From contig JAYMTA010000358.1 in NCBI GenBank assembly GCA_036897625.1, forward strand, positions 1-30,636: a DNA stretch of 30,636 nt, given 5' to 3'. The notes below the pieces were generated by a model, which saw nothing but the letters and a program-made list of their open reading frames with translations, did not search any database and was not told the origin of the DNA. This document shows positions 22,015-30,636 of this stretch, piece by piece. Within the stretch, counting starts at the first letter, position 1. Each line of letters opens with the position of its first letter. This stretch comes from Pelargonium cotyledonis (taxonomy: Eukaryota; Streptophyta; Magnoliopsida; Geraniales; Geraniaceae). The position numbers and the translations under genes were made by a program.

Positions 22015-24036
22015 TAAGAGCTAGATTCTGTATAGTCTTCTGCAGCTGAAATCCCTTCTTAATAATTTCTTACACTGAATCGGTGAAGAAAAAGCCTTCA
22101 CTTTAGAGTTCTCCTATCCTTGACTTTAACTGAAATTTTAAACAAAAGGGCAAGGGAACACAACAGCAACTCCCCTTATTATGAAGCTACCTTACTTGCG
22201 AACTACAAAACACAGCTATCTGTTAATGAGCTTTCCTAAGGGTTTCTATTACAAGATAAGCATTCCTTCATTGAAATTAGGAATTCAGGAATAGGAATAG
22301 GCAAGAAAGTACTTATTTTGATCCAAAGTTAGGTAAGAAAGGACTCATTTTGTTAAAAGTGAGGGATGGTAGCCCTGAAAGAGTAAGAATACTTGGTCAA
22401 TCTGTACTTCCATCCATCTCAAGTTGTCCTATTAATCAATCTGGGTGCTCAACTTTGAGGGTTAAAGCCATAGAACAAGACAAGCTTGCCTATCCTGTAT
22501 CTACGAGAGCGAGTAAACAATCAATAGAACAAACTTGTATGTCAAGGGTCCCTCTTTACGGATTAGGAATACATTTTCCTTGTTGAGAATAGGCTATATG
22601 AGGTTCCAGTTTCCTTCGGTTTACTTTTGCTAAGACTCTTACTGTGTTTTCTTGTGTTCCAGTTAAGTTAATTAGTAACAAGTATTAAAAGTAAGGCTTT
22701 TCTTTACCTCTGTTTCAAGTTTCCAGTGTAGGAAATGAATACAAGACTTTTTCTTAGCTTTGTGTGATTGCTTTGTCTTGTTTAGTCTGAGTGTTTGCTT
22801 TACAGTAGCTTCATTAGTCAGGAGTAGTTGTTGACTTCTAACCTTGAAAATGTACTTAAGGGATTGAGTTTCAGTAAAAAGGAGTTGCTATTGTACTTAT
22901 TAGCTTAGGGATTTCCTTTTCTTAACTAAGGCAGTACAGGTAATACAAAGCCTAGCTATCAAGAAGAAGAAGACTAAGCTAATACAGAGTTTAGCTACGG
23001 GTAAGAGTTAGGGGTTATTAAATCTTAAGCAGGAGGACAAAGAGGGGTACTCCTAAGTAGAGGTAGACTCCCAAGAAAGTTCTAGTTTAGAGTCAAGGTA
23101 AGAAAGCAAGTCAGAAGTAAGGGATAGAGCTGCGTAGAAGTCTAGAGAAAGCGATGGTTATTCAGAATAAGAAGAGGGTTACAGGTTTTAAGAAAGGTTT
23201 TGGTATAGCCCATAGGAAAGGTATGGATAGGTAGAGAGTTGAGTTTCCAATAATGGGATAGAACTGAGGTTAGGGTTTTACAAGCTAGGCATTTTCAGAA
23301 GTAGAGGCAATGAATATTGTTCGATAATTTTGGGTTTGCGCTTTCAAGTTTAAGAAAGTGGAGCTCCAAAGAACTCAAGTAATCTGTTTCCGGTATGGAT
23401 AAGATAGGGATAGAGAAATGGGTAAGCCATTACTTCTTTGTGGGGTGTATTCTCTTATAGGTTACTGCTCTTTACTAGACAGGAATTTTAATTACTTATA
23501 TACAAATCCTTATTTGCTCACCTCTCCCACTCCTTCTCAGTTCCTTCAAATCCAAGCTTGCACTTGACTTGATTATTGTTGTTGTCAGTTGGTTTCTCTT
23601 TGTGTTCTTCTCGGTTTGGGATTGTTTGTTTAGGAATGTGAGAGCTCTGAACTAAGTGAGGAGGAGATTGGTCATGGATGCCTCCTTAAGTTTGAGTTTA
23701 GCAGAATCTCGTTGGGAAAAACTCCTGCTTACTTACCTGACTTAGAAAGAGAAACTTGGTTTGAATCCAAATAGATTGAACCAAGCTAAAGCTTCCCTTA
23801 GCCTTTCCCTTCTTACTATCAATTCCGACCTTGTCCCCTTTCAGAAACTGCGTACTTACCTTGTCTTTTAGAAGTTTTCGTGTGGTACCGGTTATCTAAA
23901 GCTTGAGTCAACAGCCCCCTTTGATTGAGATTCTTTTTCTAGAGAGTGTTCCTTGTTTCATTAGTACCTACTTTGTAGCCCGTGTTTCATATTAAAGCGA
24001 GTAAGAAAACTAAAGACAGTCAATCTGAATAGGAGC

Positions 24037-24052
24037 TGCCGCACCTGCGGCA
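24037..24052. other. 7-bp GC-rich hairpin
   Basis: TGCCGCA and TGCGGCA flank CC. It stands out as a GC-rich element in AT-rich DNA. Confidence 0.55.
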
Positions 24053-24487
24053 TCCTTGTAAACCCCAGCATTTCATAAGTCAGAAAGGTTAGGGAAGGAA
24101 GTGAGGAAACAGATCGGAGAGAGCACTCGCCCTCTTTCCTAGTTAGTTACAGGGTATCGGATAGATTAAAAGAGTAGCTACAATAAGAATAGGTATTAAG
24201 AGTTAGCTACACAAAGACAAGCAACAAGAAGAAGGAAGTAGCTACACTGACTTTACTTATCTTTGTTAGCCTCCTACTATTAAATTAAAGTCAAGAAAGT
24301 TCTGTCTATTTAAGTTCTTTCCCTTATTAAAGTAGGTTCCCAACCAACACACACCTAAGGAACACAGTCTATTTACAAGCTTGCTTCTAGAATTGGTACA
24401 TTTCAGGAATGAGTTACAACCAGCAGAAAGGAAATGGGCCCAGCTAAAGACTTAGCCTTCTGTTTTTAAGGCTATCTATATTACACT

Positions 24488-24512
24488 CTACTAGCTAAAG
24501 CTAGCCTAGTAG
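24488..24512. other. Compound inverted repeat
   Basis: CTACTAG (24488-24494) pairs with CTAGTAG (24506-24512). An alternative inner palindrome, CTAGCT-AA-AGCTAG, overlaps it at 24491-24504. Confidence 0.5.
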
Positions 24513-25019
24513 AAAGCCTAAATAAGTAACTCTTTCTCAGTCTCTTGTTGAGGTACAATACATTTATACAAAGAGTACTTATATGAAATAGAATAGCAAA
24601 GAATTCAAATGAAATAGTGGTAGTTCTACTTAATGGGCTTATTGATTTAGGTAAGTGTTAGGGGAATAGGGTACTCTTCTTTTGGTTAGGTAATTAGACT
24701 TTGACTTCAACTCAAAAGCACTAGATAAAGCGAGGAGGAGGGAAGTGAGAGTGAGTTAGGACAGCTTGAGATATCTATATATGGGTTCTTACCCCTATGT
24801 GATGGGATACATCCTTGTTAAGGAAAGTTACAAATGCGGCACAAGCTCTTCAATTACCAAATTAGGAAACTCCCAAGTAAACTTGCCTAAGCCTTTCATT
24901 CCTAACTACAAATCAAAAACTTAAAGGAAAGAGAAGTAAGAGTTCTTAGTGTATGCTTTCTTATCAGTTAAATTAGAATTGGGTAGAAAGAAAGACTAAT
25001 AAACCTAAAGGCAAACTTG

Positions 25020-26347
25020 TTTGTATTTACAGATAGCTATTGTTTCCCAGTCCATTAACAAGTAGCTGCCTTTCCCTAGTCCAAAAGTAGTCAAAGGAAA
25101 AGTCATGCATGAAGGAAGTGACTTGTAAACAAACTAGTAAAATTGAGTCCAGCATAGCAGTCAAAGTAATAAACACGTTTTTAGGAAGGGAAGACATTTC
25201 CAAAAAAGTCAAAACTAGTCTCATATAGCAGTCAAAGTAATAAACGCCTTTTTCCTAGGAAAGTTTGTTTCATTTTTAGTAAAAAGTAGTCCAGCATATA
25301 TGAAAAATCAAGACTTTTTGTACATTTTTGATCGAGCTTCCTTAGGAGAAAGCAGGTTTAGGACAAAAATACCGGGAAATTACAAACTTGTCAAATTCTA
25401 AATGAGTTCTCGAAGGGAAAAGTACAGAATGAGATTTTGCAGTAGTCAAAATGTTCACACGAAAAAAGGGCACTTCTACTAGGGAAGCCCCCATTTTGGG
25501 TCCCATTTTAACAAGAAATTCATGTTTCATATACCGGCGAAAGTTCATTTTCTATCTTCCAATTTGAATAGGGAATCTGTTAAGATTGTAGGAATTGTAA
25601 AAAGTCAGGGGAACCAGAAGGGTTTCCTAACTCAAGTTTTTAAGGAAAATAGGAAGAAGTTCTGCTCTACAATCTAATCGGTATTTCCTTACAAGTATGA
25701 GCTTTAGGAACCTTTAGGAATTACAGGAATGTAGAAATGAAGTACAGGAATTGTCAAATCGATCTCTTAAGTGGGTTCTTTGCTTAGGAAGATTTTTCCG
25801 GTTAGCCAGTTTCAGAAAAAGGTGAGTATAGAATGAATTTCAAAGACAAAGTTGGGTTTTTCTAGTTCCACTTAATTGGGCGTATAAAAAGAAGCCAAAA
25901 GACAGGCTTTTTCCTGACTTCCCGGTTTAGTGAACACAAAGATAGTGAACAAGGAGCTAAGCCTGACGTAGAAAAAGTCTGTTTCATATAGCTTAGAAAG
26001 TTCATGACACCTTTTTAGCTAAGGAAGTGACTCAGAAAAAGAAAAAAAAAAAGGAGTCCAGTATAACTGAAAAAGTCTTAGTTTTTGTACATTTTAGGTA
26101 GTTTCAACCTTTTCAAATGAATTGGTATTTGTTATCTCTAGCTTTTCTAAAAGTCTTTATGTTTCATGTTAGAAAGGGATCCTTCAAAAGAGTGTCCCTA
26201 GCTTCCTTATTAGTATAGGGTCATTTTCTTGCTGGACTTTCTTTAAGCTAAAGCTGACCTTTTTGGGATAGGTTTCTTGAGAGACCGTTAGTCACCTTAT
26301 CCTTTAGAAGCGGGTAGTAAGACAAAGCAAGGGAAAAGAATTTTGTC
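25020..26347. other. Degenerate tandem-repeat region
   Basis: Besides the 21-bp pair, the region repeats variants of GTCCAGCATA or GTCCAGTATA followed by GAAAAA and TTTTTGTACATTTT (25288-25329 and 26056-26096), and of GTTTCATATA (25524, 25981). Open frames here are low-complexity by-products. Confidence 0.45.
25154..25245. repeat. Pair of 21-bp exact direct repeats, 71 bp apart
   Basis: The 21-bp word beginning ATAGCAGTCAAAG and ending TAATAAAC occurs at 25154-25174 and 25225-25245, each followed by a T-rich tract and a GGAA motif. It forms part of a larger degenerate tandem region. Confidence 0.8.
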
Positions 26348-26405
26348 CAATCTAAACCCTCCTCTCTTCGTTCAGAGCCATAACATTCCCAACTCTGAAC
26401 TTTGT
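26348..26405 (+). repeat. Direct copy of the nad4 intron 1 repeat
   Basis: Positions 26348-26375 are identical over 28 nt to 19132-19159 within nad4 intron 1. A diverged continuation to about 26405 ends in CCAACTCTGAACTTTG, resembling the unit tail. A 28-nt identity is far beyond chance in a window of this size. Confidence 0.7.
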
Positions 26406-27338
26406 TTTTGTTTGACTGTTCTAAATTCCTTCCTTGTTCTGTAGCTACTCTAAGAAAAAAGGTCTAGTTCATAAGATACAGAGTGCTGCTCCTAAGAAGA
26501 GTTTAGTTATGGCAGTTAAGAGGAAGATTTAGAGTATGACTAAGAGTATTCTAGCTCTTAAGGAGGGTAAAATACAGACTGGGAGTATAGGTCTGAGTAA
26601 GAAAGAAGTCAATAAGCAGTAGACGTTGGTCTATAAATCTGCACTAACTAAAACTACTCCTAACGATTCCCTCCTTTCGCTATAGTCAGGTAATACGCTT
26701 ACCTTTCTACTATTAAGGTTTCTCTCCTTTCTAGATTAGTAACAGCTAAGACAAAAGGAGTCTATCTTAAAACATAACTAATAAGAATAGAATACTAGGA
26801 ACTCCTATACCTATTACTATTAATCTATTTTCGGTAAGTAAAGTGAAAAGAATTAAGGGTTTTCTCTAGACTGTTCCTCTGTCTTTGCCGTAAGGAATTG
26901 AAAGGAAGTCAGTAAGTAAGCAGTGTTATGGGATTAGAACCTACGTAGCTAATGTATTCTGTACTCTGTTACTGTTAGTCTTACTGTATTCTATAAGGTA
27001 CGGGATTAGAACTCTTGCCTTACTGTAGCTGTCTTTGTATTGCCTGTATTGATAGCTGTACCGATAGCTAGGATTCTCTCTATCTTCTCTTAGAATCTCT
27101 TTTCTTAGTACTCTCCCATTTTCTTTTGCTATTCTAAGCTAAAGCATACCTCTTGTCTTATAAGGTCTCAGTATAGAGAGGAGTCAGCCTGAGTAGTAGG
27201 TCAGAGATGAGTTCCTATAAGAGTTCTAGAAAGTCAATGAGAGAACCCTATTGGGCTTTCTTTCTCTATGCAAGAGTCGAGTTGATTGATTCAAAGTTCA
27301 AGTGAGGGAAGGTCTAAGTACTCATTTTGGAACAAAGT
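26406..27338. other. Non-coding DNA
   Basis: Short repeated words are seen, for example GGGATTAGAAC at 26931 and 27001 and GATAGCT at 27049 and 27062. No gene was recognised. Confidence 0.45.
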
Positions 27339-27386
27339 GAGCCAAGCCAAGGGGAGATTTATCTCGGACTTGACTTGGTTTGGCTC
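27339..27386. other. Strong 13-bp stem-loop with nested hairpin
   Basis: GAGCCAAGCCAAG (27339-27351) pairs with CTTGGTTTGGCTC (27374-27386) through 13 bp, one of them G-T. The loop contains a second helix, GAGAT (27354-27358) with ATCTC (27361-27365). It sits at the border between a repeat-rich region and the AT-rich right flank. A transcript 3'-end or processing role is possible but unproven. Confidence 0.7.
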
Positions 27387-28745
27387 TGAAGAGAAAGCGC
27401 TTCTTACTTTCATTCTACACAAATAAAAAAACACGACCGTAATCGATACATCTTATAAGAGATTCCTTCTTAAATGATTAAATAAAAAAAAAGATTGACT
27501 TAACTTTTATCCAGATCGTAGGCTATCTCAACCTGGGGAGTTCTTAAATACCTGTCCGACTTGAACTTGAGGATTCTTTTGTTATCTATTAATTATAACA
27601 TGGTATATGGTAGTCATTACTTCTCCAGCAAGAGCTAAAACCCACGCTTGGATTAAAATATACAAGAGTATAGAGCAGTTAACCAGTCTAAAAGTAAGAG
27701 TTTCGTAGAGGGACCCGCGAAGTCGTTGCGTTTGTGTGGGAATTCCCTCAATGCAAAAACTCGACATCAGCGAGGTCTTAAGAGATAGTATAACAAAGTT
27801 CCCTGTAGTAGGAGTTCAAAAATAGGGTTCTAGTGACGTGACTGGGTCAACATGCGCGAATGTTGCACGTTTAAGTCTCACCGAGTAAAGTATAAAGAGA
27901 AATCGACCGACTCCTTTCCTGTGTGCCAAAAAAGTTCTTTATTTGTGATATATCAGGATACCCCATTTATATCTAACGCTCTACCAATAAAAATGAGTTC
28001 AGGAACTTTCCTAGAATTCTCGGCTTAGTTAATAACTGTAACAAGCTTTTTACCTTCTAAATTTAGTTAAATAAGTACGGATATCTTTAGATTTCCCATT
28101 CGTTCCGAACAAGCTCACTGCCCGTGGTCCCCCTGAAAGCTGCCTGTTTCCGCAGTTTACACTAGACTATAGGAGCACTGCAAGTTAAGTTTATTTTCAA
28201 AGTGGTCAAAATGAGGCAATCACTTACTTAAGATAAAATTATAGATTATAGACAAACTGTGCGTGAAAAGTATACTGAGGAATATTTGAAAGTTAGAACA
28301 CCCGCTGGTTAAGGGGTTATCCTTTCAAGGACTTGTATTTATTATTATCGCATAGGTATTGCCATATTGAGCCCTAGCTTACATACCCTTGAATAAGTTT
28401 AATAAAAAGGAGGGCTTACTTCCCTATACTACATTCCAGAACATTAAGAGAGCTGTAGTACATAATACATAAGTTTATGTTGTTCAAAATTATACTGCAC
28501 GCCCTAGGAGTTCGTTTTTAATAAACTAAAAAAGAGGTTCGCAAGTTTAAGTTTAGAATCACTAAAAGCGGAATCCTTGTGCAAAGTCCCAAATGAGTAT
28601 ATAAATTCGAGCCTTGATACTTTATATAGGTCTGGCTTAATTTCTTTATAACTTTTTTATGTATTCCAGTACTTATCCTATAAGAGTTCTCCAAAACCGA
28701 AACTCGAGGAAGGGTCATAAAAACTAAGAAAAACGCGGAGTATCC

Positions 28746-28812
28746 CGAGTATAATAAGTTGACTTGAACCCTTGACCTAAGTATCTTATCAAATTTTATT
28801 CTACCAAATTAG
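28746..28812 (-). pseudogene. Possible tRNA-like relic
   Basis: Read on the minus strand, GCTAATTTGGTAGAATA resembles a D arm and GGTCAAGGGTTCAAGTC resembles a T arm, at nearly the spacing seen in tRNA-Lys (53 versus 52 nt). None of the stems pair properly. GGTTCAA motifs are expected several times by chance in a window this long, so this is a weak call. Confidence 0.2.
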
Positions 28813-29244
28813 CAAGCCTTCCTAATAAAGAGAACCCAGGAGTCCCCTTGTCTAGATCGTATTAAAACCTTGATGCCTTTACTTAAATTGAATAGGGTAG
28901 GTTTCTACTTAAAGAAAAGCCTCTCTATTTTATAACTACAATAAGGTCCTCCCTAATTTCTGTTCGTAAAATAGTAAGAAATACCCCGATTTGTAAAAAA
29001 GAAAATCTCCAAGGACAGAGCATCTATTTACAAATAGATTCTTAGATAAGGATTTGCTAAGTGATGAACAGCTAGGGAATGCTACTTAAAGAGTAAAATC
29101 TTTGCTATTACGTGTGCTTACCTGAGGTACATTCAAAAACGAGATATCTCCTGACGGCGATGTTAACCTACTTAATTAAATATTATAAAGAAAGGAAAAA
29201 GGGCTTAAGATGCTAGAATTAGAATAAAGACTTTAATTTTTACT

Positions 29245-29287
29245 AAAAACCCCTCCTTCCGTGAGTCAAAGCTGCAAGGAGGTTTTT
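29245..29287. other. 12-bp stem-loop with a two-base bulge
   Basis: AAAAACCCCTCCTT (29245-29258) pairs with AAGGAGGTTTTT (29276-29287), leaving two bulged C residues and a 17-nt loop. The 3' arm ends in a T run, superficially like an intrinsic terminator; such terminators are not established in plant mitochondria. Confidence 0.6.
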
Positions 29288-30553
29288 GGTTCCTCAAGCG
29301 TCGGAGGGAGTTAGCTTAAAAAGAGTGCCACGAATTCTTTCAATCAGAGGGTTTATTCCGAAATTTAGTTTCTAATTAACTACCTTTTATAGGAACTTGA
29401 TGCGTAATTTATTTGACACGCGAGCCGAGTTTTAGAAAAAGGACCCATCTAGACCTAGGCTGACACAATATATAAAGGCCTATATTATCAAATAAGAATA
29501 AAATTAAACCTCCTTTTAAGATGGAACCTCCATTTGTTACGTATAATTACCTGAATTAGCTCTATTCTACTAAGATTAAGTTACTCATTTAGAGCGTGAT
29601 CCCTGTATAATTAATTAAATAGAGTGGAATTTGTAATATGAATTAGATTTTAAAGATAAGAAGAAAACTTCTTTTTTTCATCACTTTACCTCTAACTTGT
29701 TCGAGTAATTGCTAATTGCGCACTCTTCTGTAAATTAGTATAAAATTGATTTGTAACATCAGGAGGCTTCTTAAGAATACCTTTATAATATAAATCGCTA
29801 ATTATATTCATTATAGAATTTTCGCTGGGTGGCAAAAGAATCAAATGGATTCCTTGTAAGAAAAAACTAGCTTATCTTCTTTTACCCGCTGTTAGAGAAT
29901 ATAAAAGGGAAACTAACAAAAAAGCCTCCAAAGGGAGTCCTCTTATGCTTCACTAAAAAAGAAAAGTGCGAGCAGTCAGAATCGGGTCAAACTACATCTT
30001 CCTTTCTTAAAAACAAGTAGGGATTAATGTTAGATTCTGGGTGTTAGATTTGGGTTTAAAAGGAGTAACTACTGAACTTCCATATATCTGTCTTTAGAAG
30101 AGAGAATACTTATAAATCTACTAACCATAACCGTCAGCGTGTCCTGATTTATGTCCTATGGAGCACAAATAACCAGTGACTACTATATTCTTCCCAACCA
30201 AAAATCTTGTTAGTGTTTTTACCGTATGTAAACTCTTTTTTGTTCCTTAATTCTTACTCAAAAACCGGAATCCCCGGATTTAATTATAAGATTCCTGCTT
30301 ACCAAAAGATTATAGACCCACTATGAAGGTTAGTTTCTTGTATTGAATTGTTATACCATACTCTCTACCTTTCTCGTGGAAATACTACTATTTCTGACTA
30401 ATCCAACAGAAAAAGTAGAAGAATCCAGTAAGTCGGAGTCTTGAGTATTAAATCAAGCAATTTATTCTAGGATTTCCCGCCCTAAAACGAGAAAAAGTTA
30501 TAAGTAGTTAGATAAAACTAAACCCAATATGAGATGAAAGCCCGTGTGAAAAA

Positions 30554-30628
30554 GGCTCCAAAAGCTCAGTTGGTAAGAGCATGAGCCCTTATAAGGAATA
30601 GTCGAAGGTTCAAGTCCTGGCGTTCCTC
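30554..30628 (+). pseudogene. trnK-like degenerate tRNA near the window end
   Basis: The D arm is intact (GCTC 30564-30567, loop AGTTGGTAA, GAGC 30577-30580). It is followed by a 23-nt anticodon segment of the same length as in mitochondrial tRNA-Lys, and then GTCG and GGTTCAAGTCCTG of the T arm. The anticodon stem does not pair; the region instead holds the palindrome CCTTATAAGG (30587-30596). Only three T-stem pairs survive and the acceptor strands do not match. Similarity to tRNA-Lys is clear, but this copy cannot fold as a functional tRNA. Confidence 0.5.
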
Positions 30629-30636
30629 TTATTATA

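Larger units (their letters stand above)
21164..22349. other. 3' flank of nad4, pyrimidine-rich non-coding block
   Basis: From about 21400 to 22060 the plus strand is strongly C/T-rich, with many CTT, TCTTATT and CCTTA words and the 18-bp tandem repeat at 21979. No further exon or gene was recognised. Confidence 0.5.
22350..25019. other. Non-coding DNA with a purine-rich segment
   Basis: The stretch 22950-23290 is A/G-rich on the plus strand. The open frame at 22350-22586 begins with TTG and has no recognised similarity. The hairpins at 24037 and 24488 are listed separately. Confidence 0.5.
27387..30553. other. Non-coding AT-rich DNA
   Basis: No gene was recognised. It holds a small hairpin AACAT/ATGTT near 27849-27864, the weak tRNA-like relic at 28746 and the stem-loop at 29245. 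Open frames are short and anonymous. Confidence 0.55.

Noticed and set aside
22350-22586. 78-aa plus-strand open frame
   Set aside because: It starts with TTG and has no recognised similarity; probably chance.

Overview
This window looks like plant mitochondrial DNA, most likely from a flowering plant with a large, gene-poor mitochondrial genome. The evidence is one intact, split copy of nad4 (complex I subunit 4). It is interrupted by two group II introns at the classical angiosperm positions, each with a recognisable 34-nt domain V. The rest is AT-rich DNA full of stop codons, short hairpins, decayed tRNA-like sequences and short dispersed repeats. No bacterial-type operons, rRNA, CRISPR array, insertion sequence or second mitochondrial protein gene could be recognised. 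The species cannot be named from this sequence. The altered NAD4 protein, the apparent lack of need for RNA editing and the missing intron resemble fast-evolving angiosperm lineages, but that is inference.

Layout. Positions 1-7400 are non-coding. They hold a trnK(UUU)-like relic on the minus strand (about 2083-2160), a trnW(CCA)-like gene lacking most of its anticodon loop (4333-4401), and several perfect inverted repeats. Positions 7400-8960 and 15020-15800 share diverged repeat blocks in a different order. Positions 9000-17790 are otherwise anonymous, with purine-rich stretches, one hairpin and a few weak small ORFs. The nad4 gene occupies 18455-21163: exon 1 (18455-18903), intron 1 (18904-19557), a fused exon 2+3 (19558-20495), intron 3 (20496-21074) and exon 4 (21075-21163). 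Positions 21164-27420 are non-coding DNA with pyrimidine- and purine-skewed blocks, tandem and dispersed repeats and a strong 13-bp stem-loop. Positions 27420-30636 are AT-rich non-coding DNA that ends in a second degenerate trnK-like sequence.

How it works together. The only confident product is NAD4, a proton-pumping membrane subunit of respiratory complex I. Its mRNA should need two cis-splicing events instead of the usual three. The reading frame is open through all joined exons and conserved without C-to-U editing, and the four key charged residues of the antiporter-like channel are present. A roughly 37-bp repeat unit lies in tandem inside nad4 intron 1 and recurs at three or more places outside it, linking the gene to its repeat-rich surroundings.
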